From contig JAJYNP010000144.1 in NCBI GenBank assembly GCA_021786265.1, positions 1 to 64,000 on the forward strand: a DNA stretch of 64,000 nt, given 5' to 3'. Origin of the DNA: Chloroflexota bacterium. Lineage in GTDB: Bacteria > Chloroflexota > Limnocylindria > Limnocylindrales > CSP1-4. Positions 26,380 to 36,139 of the stretch are shown here, one piece after another. The notes beneath the pieces were generated by a model. That model had not been told where the DNA came from, searched no databases, and was given only the letters and a program-made list of their open reading frames with translations. Every line of letters starts with the position of its first letter. Within the stretch, counting starts at the first letter, position 1. Both the position numbers and the translations under genes were made by a program.

Positions 26380-28032
26380 ATGCCGCTCACAAGCCCGCTC
26401 AGCCTCGTCGAGGCACGCCGCCTGGCGGCGGGGGCCGACACGGTGCTCCTGCGCGCCTCGCGGGAGGCCGACCTGGAGACGCCGGTCGGGGCGTTCCTGG
26501 CCCTCGACGACGGCGGCCCCGCCTACCTGCTCGAGTCCGTGGAGGGCGGCGAGCGCGTCGGCCGGTACTCCTTCCTCGGCGTGGGGCCGCGCCGTACGCT
26601 CGAGGTGCGCGACGGGGTGGCGAGCACCATCACCCGGCCGGTCACCGTCGACGCGTACGCGCCCGACCTGCCGATCACCACCGAGCCGGCCGCCGACCCC
26701 CTCGGGGCGCTCCGGCGGTTCGTGCCGCGGCGTCGGGTGGCGCCGCTGGACGGGATGCCCCGCTTCACGGGCGGCGCGGTGGGGGCGCTCGCGTACGACG
26801 CGGTCTCTGCCTTCGAGCCGGTCCCGCTTCCCGAGGCGGACCCGGTCGCCGCGCCGGCGGCGGCGTTCCTCGAGACCGACCTGGTGCTCGTGTTCGACCA
26901 CCTGACCCACACGCTGAGCGCGATCGCATCGCTGCATACCGAGGCCCCCGACTTCGAGGGGCGCTACCGGATCGCGGAACGCGCGGTGTTCGAGGCGCTC
27001 GAACGCGCGGCGCAGGGACCGTCGGGCGCCAGCCGGCCGGCCGGGCGGGAGCAGTCGGTGCCGGTGGCCCCGCACGGTGGAACCGGCGGCCCGATCGGCA
27101 GCCCGACGAGCATGGATCGCGAGGGGTTCGAGTCGGCGGTGGTGCAGGCGAAGGCCGCGATCGCGGCCGGCGAGGCGATCCAGATCGTCCTCGCGAGGCG
27201 GCAGTCGTTCGGCATCCCCGACGGCCCCGACGGCACGCCGCTGGACGGGCTCGCCCTGTACCGCGCCCTCCGGCGGGTCAATCCGAGCCCGTACCTGTTC
27301 TTCGTGCGGACCGCGTCGTTCGAGGTCGTCGGCGCGAGCCCCGAGCTGCTCCTCCGGGTCGAAGGTGACCGTCTCACCACGCACCCCATCGCGGGGACCC
27401 GGCCGCGCGGCGCGGACGACGAGGAGGACGAGCTGATCTCGGAAGAGCTGCAGCGCGACCCGAAGGAGCGCGCCGAACACGTGATGCTCGTCGACCTGGG
27501 CCGCAACGACCTGGGCCGCGTGGCGCGTCCCGGCAGCGTGGCCGTGACCCGCTACATGGAGGTGGAGCGCTACAGCCACGTGCTGCACCTGGTGAGCCAC
27601 GTGGAGGCACGGCTCCGTCCGGACCTCGATGCGCTCGACGCGCTGCGGAGCGTCTTCCCTGCCGGCACTCTCTCCGGTGCGCCCAAGGTCCGCGCCATGC
27701 AGCTGATCGCCAGCCTGGAACGGGAGCGGCGGGGGCTCTACGGTGGCGCCGTCGGGTACATCGGGTACGACGGGGGCCTGGACACCGCCATCACCATCCG
27801 CAGCGCGGTGCTGAGCTCGGGCGTGGTCCACATCCACAGCGGGGCCGGGATCGTGGCCGGGAGCCAGCCTGCCCGCGAGTTCGAGGAGACGGAGCACAAG
27901 GCCGCCGCGCTCAGGCGCGCGTTCGAGCTGGCCGCGACGCCGGCCGGCAACCCCGCACCAGGGAACAACCCCCCGCGGGCCGGCGATGCCACGCCGGCCG
28001 GCAACGCCGCACCAGCGAGCGCTCGCCGATGA
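26380..28032 (+). CDS. trpE: Anthranilate synthase component I
   Basis: The enzyme makes anthranilate from chorismate, with ammonia from TrpG, as the first step of tryptophan synthesis. The 550-residue protein has the TrpE N-terminal domain (LLESVEGGERVGRYSFLG near residue 45) and the chorismate-binding domain with SPELLLRVEGDRLTTHPIAG (about 321), DLGRNDLGRVARPGSV and GTLSGAPKVRAMQLI (about 429). A 30-residue Ala/Pro/Gly/Asn tail follows the catalytic domain. GGAGG at 26366-26370 favours the ATG at 26380 over the one at 26374. The stop overlaps trpG. The T-box directly upstream points to control by tRNA-Trp charging. Confidence 0.95.
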   Translation: MPLTSPLSLVEARRLAAGADTVLLRASREADLETPVGAFLALDDGGPAYLLESVEGGERVGRYSFLGVGPRRTLEVRDGVASTITRPVTVDAYAPDLPITTEPAADPLGALRRFVPRRRVAPLDGMPRFTGGAVGALAYDAVSAFEPVPLPEADPVAAPAAAFLETDLVLVFDHLTHTLSAIASLHTEAPDFEGRYRIAERAVFEALERAAQGPSGASRPAGREQSVPVAPHGGTGGPIGSPTSMDREGFESAVVQAKAAIAAGEAIQIVLARRQSFGIPDGPDGTPLDGLALYRALRRVNPSPYLFFVRTASFEVVGASPELLLRVEGDRLTTHPIAGTRPRGADDEEDELISEELQRDPKERAEHVMLVDLGRNDLGRVARPGSVAVTRYMEVERYSHVLHLVSHVEARLRPDLDALDALRSVFPAGTLSGAPKVRAMQLIASLERERRGLYGGAVGYIGYDGGLDTAITIRSAVLSSGVVHIHSGAGIVAGSQPAREFEETEHKAAALRRAFELAATPAGNPAPGNNPPRAGDATPAGNAAPASARR

Positions 28033-28778
28033 TCCTCGTCGTCGACAACTACGACAGCTTCACGTTCAACCTCGTCCAGGCGCTCGAGACGGCCGGCGCG
28101 GACCTGCTCGTGGTGCGCAACGACAGGATCGACCGGCAGGCAATCGAGCGCCTGGTCGACACTCCGGCGCCCGGGCGTCCGCTCCGCGCGATCCTCGTGT
28201 CGCCCGGTCCCGGCAACCCGGACACCGCGGGCGTGTCGGTCGACGCGATCCGCATCGCCGCCGAGCGCCGGATCCCGATGCTGGGCGTGTGCCTCGGGCT
28301 GCAGTGCCTCGGCGCGGCGTTCGGCGCGCGGATCGTGCGTGCACCCAGCCTCGTGCACGGCGAGGCCAGCCCGGTCGAACATGGCGGCGAGGGACTGCTG
28401 GCCGGCCTCCCGTCGCCGTTCCTGGCCGGCCGGTACCACTCGCTGTGCGTGGACGCCGCGACGCTGCCGGCCGAGATGCAGGTCACGGCGCGCACCGGTG
28501 ACGGCGTGGTGATGGCGGTGCGGCATCGTTCGCTGCCCCTCGAGGGAGTGCAGTTCCACCCGGAGTCTGTCCTCACGCCTGAGGGACCGCGCCTGCTGGC
28601 GAACTTCCTGCGCCTGGTCGGCGAGGGCGACCCGGCGGTCCTCGACGAGGCGGCGGCGACCTCGTTCGCGACCCGGGGGCTCTCGCGGCGGATCGGCCCC
28701 AGGGAGGGCGCGGGCGCGCCGGCGACGACGATGACTGCGCGACAGACACGGAGCGGCACGGAGGTGACGGCCCGATGA
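28029..28778 (+). CDS. trpG: Anthranilate synthase component II (glutamine amidotransferase)
   Basis: The 249-residue glutaminase subunit releases ammonia from glutamine for TrpE. It starts [17 protein letters not shown], has the nucleophile motif [14 protein letters not shown] (about residues 86-99) and the His-Glu pair in [11 protein letters not shown]. It overlaps trpE by ATGA and trpD by ATGA, so the first three genes are coupled. About 50 residues beyond the amidotransferase fold form a charged, low-complexity tail, which is longer than usual (family near 190-200 residues). The menaquinone locus here has no amidotransferase, so a shared use in folate synthesis cannot be excluded. Confidence 0.94.
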   Translation: MILVVDNYDSFTFNLVQALETAGADLLVVRNDRIDRQAIERLVDTPAPGRPLRAILVSPGPGNPDTAGVSVDAIRIAAERRIPMLGVCLGLQCLGAAFGARIVRAPSLVHGEASPVEHGGEGLLAGLPSPFLAGRYHSLCVDAATLPAEMQVTARTGDGVVMAVRHRSLPLEGVQFHPESVLTPEGPRLLANFLRLVGEGDPAVLDEAAATSFATRGLSRRIGPREGAGAPATTMTARQTRSGTEVTAR

Positions 28779-29815
28779 GCGAACAGGTACGGGCCGCCCT
28801 GGCGGCAGTGGTCGACGGCCGCTCGCTGTCGCGCGGCGAGGCGCGGCTGGCGATGGGTGCAGTGATGGACGGCGAGGCGACCCCCGCCCAGCTCGGCGCA
28901 TTGCTGGTCGCGCTCCGGATGCGCGGCGAGACCGTGGACGAGCTCGCCGGATTCGCGACGGCGATGCGCGAGCGGGTGATCCGGGTGGATGCGCCGGACG
29001 GCACCATCGACACGTGCGGGACCGGTGGCGACGGCCGGGGCACGTTCAACATCTCGACCGCGGCGGCGCTCGTGGCCGCGGCGGCCGGCGTGCCCGTGGC
29101 CAAGCACGGCAACCGCGCGATCACGTCGGCGTCGGGCAGCTCCGACGTGCTCGACGCCCTCGGCGTGCCGACCGACCTCGGCCCGGCCGAGGCGGCGGCG
29201 GCCCTCCGCGAGGTCGGGTTCGCGTTCCTGTTCGCGCCCGGCTACCACCCGGCGATGCGGCACGCGGGGCCCACCCGGCGCGAGATCGGGATCCGCACGG
29301 CGTTCAACCTGCTCGGGCCGATCACGAACCCGGCGGGGGCGCGGCGGCAGCTCCTGGGTGTCGCGGATCCCGCCGCAGCGCAGCGCCTCGCCCAGGTACT
29401 GCACGCCCTGGGCACCGAGCGGGCGCTGGTGGTGCACGGCGATCGACTCGACGAGCTGCCCCTCGACGGCACCGGCGTGGCCTACGAGGTGACGCCCGCC
29501 GGTGTGACCCGGCTCGAGGTCCGGCCCGAGGACGTGGGGCTGCGCCGTGCCCCGACCGAGGCGCTGGCCGGCGGGACGCCGGCGGAGAACGCCGCCCGGA
29601 TGGAGGCCCTGTTCGCGGGGGAGAAGGGTCCGGTGCGCGATGCGGTCCTGCTGAATACCGCGGCCGCGCTGCTGGTCGCGGGACGCGTGGACGAGCTGGG
29701 TGCCGGTGTTGCGCTTGCGGCGGCCACCGTCGACAGCGGCGCGGCCAGCGAGCTGCTCGAGCGGCTGCGCGCCAGGGGACGAGAGGCGGCACCGGCGGTG
29801 GAGGGCGCCCGATGA
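28775..29815 (+). CDS. trpD: Anthranilate phosphoribosyltransferase
   Basis: The enzyme joins anthranilate to PRPP. The 346-residue length is typical. The PRPP-binding motif [17 protein letters not shown] lies at about residues 79-95, followed by [17 protein letters not shown] and [23 protein letters not shown], all diagnostic of TrpD. It overlaps trpG at the start and the trpC-F-B fusion at the end (ATGA at 29812-29815). It is not fused to TrpG, unlike in enterobacteria. Confidence 0.95.
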   Translation: MSEQVRAALAAVVDGRSLSRGEARLAMGAVMDGEATPAQLGALLVALRMRGETVDELAGFATAMRERVIRVDAPDGTIDTCGTGGDGRGTFNISTAAALVAAAAGVPVAKHGNRAITSASGSSDVLDALGVPTDLGPAEAAAALREVGFAFLFAPGYHPAMRHAGPTRREIGIRTAFNLLGPITNPAGARRQLLGVADPAAAQRLAQVLHALGTERALVVHGDRLDELPLDGTGVAYEVTPAGVTRLEVRPEDVGLRRAPTEALAGGTPAENAARMEALFAGEKGPVRDAVLLNTAAALLVAGRVDELGAGVALAAATVDSGAASELLERLRARGREAAPAVEGAR

Positions 29816-32800
29816 CCACGATCGCCACGTCACTCGCGCCGCGCACGCCGCCGGCCCGCCGTTCCCCGGGCCTCGGCGTCCTGGACGAGATCGCCGATCG
29901 GCGCCGCGCCGACATCGCCGCCGAGCTGGCCGGGCGCTCGCTCCACGAGCTCGAGCTGGCGGCGCGCTCGGCGCCCCCGCCCCGCGACGCGACGGCGCCG
30001 CTCCTCCGCCCGGGGCTGCACGTGATCGCCGAGGCCAAGCGCCGCTCGCCGTCTGCGGGGGTACTCGCGGCACCCGGCGAGGACGTCGTCGCCCGCGCAC
30101 GCGCGTACGCCGCCGGCGGAGCCGCGATCGTGTCGGTGCTCGTGGAACCGCACTGGTTCTCGGGCTCGATCGGCGACCTGGCCGCGGTGCGCGCCGCGAT
30201 CCCGGTCCCGGTGCTCGCGAAGGAGTTCGTGGTCGACGAGCGGCAGCTTCCCCTGCTGCGCGCCGCGGGCGCCGACCTCGTGCTGCTGATCGCCGCGATG
30301 CACCCCTCGCGGGCGCTCCGGCGCCTCGCGCGCCAGGCGCGCGACCTCGGGATGGAGCCACTCGTCGAGATCCACGAGGAGCGCGAGCTCGAGCGCGCGC
30401 TGGCCAGCGAGGCGCGCCTGATCGGGGTCAACAACCGCGACCTGCGCTCGCTCGCGGTGCATGCCGAGCGGGCTGCCGCGCTGCGCGCCCAGGTCCCCGA
30501 TGACCGCGTGGTCGTGGCCGAGTCCGGCGCGCGCGAGCCGTCCGCGCTGCGCGCCTGGCGCGCGCTCGGCTTCGACGCGGCGCTGGTCGGCGAGGCGCTG
30601 ATGCGGGCCGGCGGCGATGCTGTCTCGGTCCGCGCCAGGACCGCCGCGTTCGTCGCGGCCGGCGCACCTCCGCCGGCAGGCGAGGACCCGGCGGCCGCCG
30701 GCCGTGCCCCCTGGGTCAAGGTCTGCGGCATCACGGACGCGCGCGGCCTGCAGGCGGCCGTGGCGGCGGGCGCCGACGCCGTGGGCCTGAACCTGGTGGC
30801 AGGCACGCCGCGCTGCCTCGACGAGGGCGAGGCACGGGTGCTGGCGGAGCTGGCGCGGGCGCTTCGCGACGACGACGGGCGGCCCGAGGTCGTGGGTGTC
30901 GTGGGCGACCTGCCGCCCGCGGAGGCGGCGGCGGTGGCCGCGCGGATCGGGCTCGACGCGATCCAGTGGTCGGGCCGCGGGCCGCTCCCGTCCGGAGACC
31001 TGGGACTGCCGGCGATCGCGGTGGTCCGTGCGCCGCGGGACGCGGCAGGGGCCGGCGCCGACGTCGTACCCGGGTCCGGCGCGGGGTCCGGGTCGGGCGC
31101 CATGGCTGGAGCCTCGTCCGGCACCGGGATGGCCTCCGAGCTCGTCTCGGCCGGCCGCGACCTGCTCGCTCGTCCCGGGGTCGAGCGTCTCATCCTCGAC
31201 ACGGCCGACCCGGTCGCGCTCGGAGGGACCGGCCGGCGCGCCGACCGGTCGCTGGCCGCGGCCGTGGCCCGGGAGGTCCCGGTCGTGCTCGCCGGCGGCC
31301 TGACGCCCGCCAGCGTCGCGGGAGCGCTCCGGGTCATCCCGGCCATCGGTGTCGACGTCGCCTCCGGCGTCGAGGAGGCCCGGTCGGGTCGGCCATCGGC
31401 ATCGGCCGTCGGCGCGCGTTCCGCCGGATCGGACGTCGCGTCAGCCCGGCCGCGCAAGGATCCCTTCCTGGTCGGGCTGTTCGTCAAGCGCGCGAAGGCC
31501 GCCCGCCTCGACCTCCCGCTGGCCCCGTCGCGCCCGACGCCGGTCGAGCCCGCACTGCTGGACGCCGACGAGCGGGGCCGCTGGGGGATCGGCCGGCAGT
31601 TCGGCGGCCGCTACGTGCCGGAGACGCTCGTGGCCGCCCTGCAGGAGCTCGAAGCGGCCTGGTTCGAGCTGCGGGCCGACCCGCGCTACTGGGCTGACCT
31701 CCGGGTCCTCCGTCGCGACTACATCGGGCGCCCGTCGCCGCTCTACCGCGCCGACCGGCTGGCAGCCGAGCTGGAGCGGCGCGCGGGTCGCGAGCCTGGG
31801 CGCCTGCGCCTCTACCTGAAGCGCGAGGACCTGAACCACACCGGCGCGCACAAGATCACGAACGCGCTGGGCCAGGCGCTGCTGACGCGCCGGCTCGGCA
31901 AGACGCGGGTGATCGCCGAGACCGGCGCGGGGCAGCACGGCGTCGCCACCGCCACCGCATGCGCGCTGCTCGGGCTGCCCTGCACCGTGTTCATGGGGCG
32001 CGAGGACATCCACCGCCAGGCGCCGAACGTGCTGCGCATGCGGGCGCTCGGCGCCGAGGTGCGCGAGGTCACGTCGGGCAGCGCGACGCTCAAGGACGCG
32101 ACCAACGAGGCGATGCGCGACTGGGTCACCAACGTCCGGACCACTCACTACGTGCTGGGCTCGGCGGTCGGTCCCCACCCGTACCCCACCGTCGTGCGCG
32201 ACCTCCAGCGTGTCATCGGGGACGAGGCCGCCGCGCAGCTCCAGCAGGTCGAGGGGAGCCTGCCGGACGCCGTCGTCGCCTGCGTGGGCGGCGGGTCGAA
32301 CGCAATCGGGCTCTTCACCCGGTTCCTCGGCGAACCGTCGGTCCGGATCGTCGCCGTCGAGGCGGCGGGGGAGGGGATCGCGACGGGGCGCCACGCGGCG
32401 GCGCTGGCGGGGGGGACCCCGGGCGTCCTTCACGGGTCCCGGTCGTACATGCTCCAGGACCCCGACGGCCAGGTCGTGGAGGCCGTCTCGCTCTCCGCGG
32501 GGCTCGACTACCCCGGCATCGGGCCGCAGATCTCCGCGCTGTTCGACGCGGGCCGCATGGAGGTGCTCGCCGCCACCGACTCGGAGGCCGTCGACGGGCT
32601 CCGCCTGCTGACTCGCACCGAGGGCATCATCCCGGCGCTCGAGCCGGCGCACGCGATCGCGGCCCTGCCGGCGCTGCTCGGTGCCGACGTGGGGCGTCCC
32701 CCGGGGCGTCCGGCGCTCGACGAGCTGCCGGCCGATGCGCTGGTCGTCCTGGGCCTCTCCGGTCGGGGTGACAAGGACATGGGCGTGCTCGGCGGCGACG

Positions 32801-32817
32801 AGGAGGTGCCGGCGTGA
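29812..32817 (+). CDS. trpCFB: Triple fusion: indole-3-glycerol-phosphate synthase, phosphoribosylanthranilate isomerase, tryptophan synthase beta
   Basis: One uninterrupted 1001-residue frame encodes three consecutive enzymes of tryptophan synthesis. Residues about 15-285 are TrpC ([44 protein letters not shown] loop). Residues about 299-563 are TrpF ([35 protein letters not shown]), with a Gly/Ala/Ser-rich insertion near 420-440 and a low-complexity stretch near 525-545. Residues about 590-1001 are TrpB ([28 protein letters not shown] with the PLP lysine near 681, [10 protein letters not shown]). A linker of about 25 residues separates TrpF from TrpB. No internal stop or frameshift is seen. 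TrpA, the partner of TrpB, is encoded by the next, overlapping gene. Confidence 0.93.
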   Translation: MTTIATSLAPRTPPARRSPGLGVLDEIADRRRADIAAELAGRSLHELELAARSAPPPRDATAPLLRPGLHVIAEAKRRSPSAGVLAAPGEDVVARARAYAAGGAAIVSVLVEPHWFSGSIGDLAAVRAAIPVPVLAKEFVVDERQLPLLRAAGADLVLLIAAMHPSRALRRLARQARDLGMEPLVEIHEERELERALASEARLIGVNNRDLRSLAVHAERAAALRAQVPDDRVVVAESGAREPSALRAWRALGFDAALVGEALMRAGGDAVSVRARTAAFVAAGAPPPAGEDPAAAGRAPWVKVCGITDARGLQAAVAAGADAVGLNLVAGTPRCLDEGEARVLAELARALRDDDGRPEVVGVVGDLPPAEAAAVAARIGLDAIQWSGRGPLPSGDLGLPAIAVVRAPRDAAGAGADVVPGSGAGSGSGAMAGASSGTGMASELVSAGRDLLARPGVERLILDTADPVALGGTGRRADRSLAAAVAREVPVVLAGGLTPASVAGALRVIPAIGVDVASGVEEARSGRPSASAVGARSAGSDVASARPRKDPFLVGLFVKRAKAARLDLPLAPSRPTPVEPALLDADERGRWGIGRQFGGRYVPETLVAALQELEAAWFELRADPRYWADLRVLRRDYIGRPSPLYRADRLAAELERRAGREPGRLRLYLKREDLNHTGAHKITNALGQALLTRRLGKTRVIAETGAGQHGVATATACALLGLPCTVFMGREDIHRQAPNVLRMRALGAEVREVTSGSATLKDATNEAMRDWVTNVRTTHYVLGSAVGPHPYPTVVRDLQRVIGDEAAAQLQQVEGSLPDAVVACVGGGSNAIGLFTRFLGEPSVRIVAVEAAGEGIATGRHAAALAGGTPGVLHGSRSYMLQDPDGQVVEAVSLSAGLDYPGIGPQISALFDAGRMEVLAATDSEAVDGLRLLTRTEGIIPALEPAHAIAALPALLGADVGRPPGRPALDELPADALVVLGLSGRGDKDMGVLGGDEEVPA

Positions 32818-33710
32818 CGACCGCGTCGACCTGGTCGAGCCGCCGTGCGGCCACCGGCATGACGGTTGCCACGGCGTCCGAGCCGGGCACCGACGCGACC
32901 CCGGGCGCCTCGCGGATCCGCGGGGCGTTCGCGGCGGCCCGGTCGGCCGGTCGGATCGCGCTGGTGCCGTACGTCGTCGCCGGGTATCCCGACGCCGAAA
33001 CCAGCGAGTCGATCGCGCTGGCGGCCATCGACGCCGGGGCCGACCTGCTCGAGATCGGGCTGCCCTACTCCGACCCGCTCGCCGACGGCACCACGCTCCA
33101 GCGCGCCTCCGCCGCGGCGATCCGTGCCGGGGCCACGCTGGCGCGTTCGCTCGACCTGGTGCGGCACGTGCACGCCGCTCGACCCTCGATCCCGCTGGTG
33201 CCCATGGCGTACGTGAACCAGGTCATCGGCGGCGGCGATCCGGGCGACCCGATGCGCCGCCTGGCCGAGGCGGGGGCGAGCGGCTGCATCCTGGCGGACC
33301 TGACACCCGACGAAGGGTCCCCGGTCGAGGCGGCCGCGAGGGACGCCGGCCTGGCGGTCATCTACCTGGTGACGCCGACCACGCCACCCGCCAGGCGAGC
33401 GTGGATCGCCTCGCGGACCGGCGGGTTCCTCTACGTCGTGTCGCTGGTCGGGGTGACCGGCGCCCGCGCCGCGCTTCCGGCGGAGGTCACGTCGTTCGTG
33501 CGGCAGGTGCGCGCGGTGAGCCCGGTGCCGGTGGCCGTGGGCTTCGGCGTCTCGCGTCGCGCGCACGTGCGCCGCCTCGCGAGGGTCGCCGACGGTGTCA
33601 TCGCGGCGTCGGCGCTGGTCGACGCCCTGGGCCCTGACGGGCGGGACGTCGCGGCGATGGCGCGGCGGGTCCGGGAGCTGCGCGCGGGGACGGGCCTGGC
33701 GGAGCGATAG
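32814..33710 (+). CDS. trpA: Tryptophan synthase alpha subunit
   Basis: The subunit cleaves indole-3-glycerol phosphate and channels indole to TrpB. The 298-residue product has the family core [14 protein letters not shown], the active-site run [15 protein letters not shown] (with the catalytic Glu and Asp, about residues 80-92) and PMAYVNQV. A non-conserved N-terminus of about 35 residues precedes the fold. The GTG start at 32814 overlaps the trpB stop and has AGGAGG upstream; an in-frame ATG at 32859 is an alternative. It is the last gene of the trp operon; a 252-base gap with a TetR-type operator follows. Confidence 0.93.
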   Translation: MTTASTWSSRRAATGMTVATASEPGTDATPGASRIRGAFAAARSAGRIALVPYVVAGYPDAETSESIALAAIDAGADLLEIGLPYSDPLADGTTLQRASAAAIRAGATLARSLDLVRHVHAARPSIPLVPMAYVNQVIGGGDPGDPMRRLAEAGASGCILADLTPDEGSPVEAAARDAGLAVIYLVTPTTPPARRAWIASRTGGFLYVVSLVGVTGARAALPAEVTSFVRQVRAVSPVPVAVGFGVSRRAHVRRLARVADGVIAASALVDALGPDGRDVAAMARRVRELRAGTGLAER

Positions 33711-33802
33711 CCGCAGCGTCGCCGTGGCCCGGCCGTTGCCGCGGCAGGATCGGCACCGGGCGAACGGCAGCGGCGCGGACATCGTGGTAGCCTCGCGAAC
33801 AA

Positions 33803-33816
33803 ACCGACTGGTCGGT
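33803..33816. promoter_or_regulatory. Candidate TetR-family operator
   Basis: ACCGAC and GTCGGT form a perfect inverted repeat around two bases, flanked by AAA on the left and a further CGG on the right. Short palindromes of this kind are typical TetR-family sites. It lies 147 bases before the TetR gene that heads the menaquinone operon, which suggests autoregulation. The remaining gap 33711-33962 shows no gene. Confidence 0.5.
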
Positions 33817-33962
33817 CGGCTTGGTGGCAGCGTGGCGACGGCAGGCCTCACGCACGGAACCGAGCGGGCAAACCGACCCGAACGGGATCGAAGCAGAGAG
33901 GTGGAGCCGACGAAGCCGACCGAACCGGAGGACCGAGTCGACTCGACGAGCGGGACGAGGCG

Positions 33963-34664
33963 ATGAACCGGAACGACCCGATGAACCCGAGCGAGCCCAC
34001 CGACCAGGGCAAGCCGATGAACCGGTCCGGTTTGCCAGATGCCGGCCAGGAGACCTCGCGCGGTCGACGGCGCCGCGAGCGGATCCTCGATGCCGCGTTC
34101 CACGTGTTCGCCCAGCTCGGCTACCGCGAGGCGGCGATGGACGAGATCGCCCGGCAGGCCGACACGTCGAAGGGCGGCGTCTACTTCCACTTCCCGACGA
34201 AGGAGGCGATCTTCCTCGAGCTGATGGAGACGACCGCCGAGCGGCTCGTCGCCAGGGTCGAGCGCGCGGTGGCCGAGGAAGTCGATCCGGTGGCCCAGGC
34301 GGACGCGGCGCTGCGGGTCGTGCTCGGGACCTTCGCCGGCCATCGCTCCATGGCCCACCTCCTGCTCATCGATGCGCCCGCCGCCGGTCGACCGTTTCGC
34401 CACCAGATCGACCGGCTCCACGAGCGGTTCGCCGGGCTGATCGCCGGCTACCTCGACGAGGCCGTCGGAGCCGGGCTGATCCCGGCGCTCGACACGGGGT
34501 TCGCCGGGGCCGCCTGGTTCGGGGCGCTCCACGAGGTCGTGGTGCGCTGGCTCCTCGCGGATCAGCCCGGTCGCCTCGAGGACGCCTATCCGACCCTCCG
34601 GGCGCTCCTCCTGCGCAGCGTCGGCGTGCCCGACGAGCGGATCGCTGCCCTGCCGCGCCGATGA
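33963..34664 (+). CDS. TetR-family regulator heading the men operon
   Basis: This 233-residue regulator has about 35 disordered, Asn/Pro-rich residues. A TetR helix-turn-helix follows (about 36-85: RERILDAAFHVFAQLGYREA, MDEIARQADTSKGGVYFHFPTKEAIF), then an all-helical ligand and dimerisation domain. In-frame ATG codons at 33963, 33981 and 34017 leave the start open; the fold itself begins later. The stop overlaps menF by ATGA, so the regulator is transcribed with menaquinone genes. Fatty-acid-type TetR proteins share this layout, but the ligand is not predictable from the sequence. Confidence 0.88.
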   Translation: MNRNDPMNPSEPTDQGKPMNRSGLPDAGQETSRGRRRRERILDAAFHVFAQLGYREAAMDEIARQADTSKGGVYFHFPTKEAIFLELMETTAERLVARVERAVAEEVDPVAQADAALRVVLGTFAGHRSMAHLLLIDAPAAGRPFRHQIDRLHERFAGLIAGYLDEAVGAGLIPALDTGFAGAAWFGALHEVVVRWLLADQPGRLEDAYPTLRALLLRSVGVPDERIAALPRR

Positions 34665-36139
34665 CGCTCCAGACCAGCGACACCCGCCCCGCCGTCGAGC
34701 CGTCGGCTGATGAGCTCGAACGGGCACTTCGACCGCTCGTCGAGGGCGCCGGCGCTCGCGGCCGCCAGGTCCTCGTCTCGGTCACGATCGCCATCCCGTG
34801 GCGCGATCCGATCGCCCTCTTCGGAGCGGCGCGGGCGGCGGGCGGGGAACCCGCGCTCTGGTTGCAGCCGGGAGTCCGGTTCGGGCTCGTCGCGATCGGT
34901 ACCGCCTGGGCGGTCCGGCCGACCGGTCCGGCCCGCTTCCGGCAGGCCGCGCTCGCCTGGCGTGACCTGCTCGACGGCGCGTGCCTCGCCGGCGTTTCAA
35001 CGGGCGCACGGGGCACCGGGCCGCTCCTCCTTGGCGGCTTCGGGTTCCGCGCCGAGCCGTCCACCGAGCCGGCCTGGCTGGGGTTCGAGCGCGGCCGGCT
35101 CGTCCTGCCGTCGCTGCTCGTCTCGATCGGCGATGGCGCGGCCTGGCTGACCGCGAACGTCGTCGTGCCGAACGACGGAGGCGAGGCCGGCGGACCGGCG
35201 GTGACGCGCCGGGTTGCCGAACTCTGGGCGGCGGTGGAGGGCGGAGCGCGGAACGGAGCCGGGGAGGCGGCCCGGCTTGCCGCCGATCGGCTGCCGGTCT
35301 CCGCGACGCTCCGTATCACCGGGCTGCAACCCGGGCCCGGTGAGTGGCGGGCGTCGGTCGGTCGCCTGGCCGGTGCGGTCGGGCGCGGACGGGCCGACAA
35401 GGTCGTTCTCGCCCGGCGGGTCGATCTCCTGGCCGGCGCGCCGATCGATCCATCGGTCGCTCTCCGCCGGCTCGAGGTGACCGCCCCGGAGTCGACGATC
35501 TTCGCCCTGACGCGGCACGGGCGAACGTTCCTCGGGGCGACCCCCGAGCGCCTCGCGCGGGTCGACGGCCGGACGTTCCGGACGATCGCGCTCGCCGGCT
35601 CGATCGGGCGAGGCGTGGATCCAGCCGAGGACGAGCGCCTGGCCGCCGGGCTGCTGGCCAGTGCCAAGGACCGCGAGGAGCACGAGGTCGTCGTCGCGAT
35701 GCTGCGCCGGACGCTCGCCCCGCTGGCCGAGGAGCTCGACGTCGCGCCGGACCCGGTGGTCGTCACGCTGCGTCACGTCCAGCACCTCGCGACCGAGGTA
35801 CGAGGCCGTCTCCGCCAGCGGGCGGGCGTCCTCTCGCTCGTGGAGCGTCTCCATCCCACGCCGGCTGTCGGTGGGGCGCCACGCGAGCTTGCGCTCGAGC
35901 TGATCCGGGCCGAGGAACGCCTCGACCGGGGCTGGTACGCCGGGCCGCTCGGCTGGGTCGACCGCCACGACGACGGCGAGTTCGTCGTCGCCATCCGGTC
36001 CGGGGTCCTGGAGGACCAGCAGGTGAGCCTGTTCGCCGGCTGCGGGATCGTGGCCGACTCCGACCCCGACCGGGAGTGGGCCGAGTCGGAGATCAAGCTC
36101 GATGCGCTCGCCTCGGCGCTGGGGAGGCTGGAGCGATGA
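34661..36139 (+). CDS. menF: Isochorismate synthase
   Basis: The enzyme isomerises chorismate to isochorismate, the entry to menaquinone synthesis. The 492-residue protein has a variable N-terminal half and the chorismate-binding fold from about residue 230: ADKVVLARRVDL, FLGATPERLARVDG, TIALAGSIGRG, HPTPAVGGAPRELAL and LFAGCGIVADSDPDREWAESEIKLDA. The menF/menD/menH/menB/menC/menE context and absence of a glutamine amidotransferase separate it from TrpE and PabB. The start at 34661 overlaps the TetR stop. Both ends overlap neighbours, so it belongs to a coupled operon. Confidence 0.92.
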   Translation: MTLQTSDTRPAVEPSADELERALRPLVEGAGARGRQVLVSVTIAIPWRDPIALFGAARAAGGEPALWLQPGVRFGLVAIGTAWAVRPTGPARFRQAALAWRDLLDGACLAGVSTGARGTGPLLLGGFGFRAEPSTEPAWLGFERGRLVLPSLLVSIGDGAAWLTANVVVPNDGGEAGGPAVTRRVAELWAAVEGGARNGAGEAARLAADRLPVSATLRITGLQPGPGEWRASVGRLAGAVGRGRADKVVLARRVDLLAGAPIDPSVALRRLEVTAPESTIFALTRHGRTFLGATPERLARVDGRTFRTIALAGSIGRGVDPAEDERLAAGLLASAKDREEHEVVVAMLRRTLAPLAEELDVAPDPVVVTLRHVQHLATEVRGRLRQRAGVLSLVERLHPTPAVGGAPRELALELIRAEERLDRGWYAGPLGWVDRHDDGEFVVAIRSGVLEDQQVSLFAGCGIVADSDPDREWAESEIKLDALASALGRLER

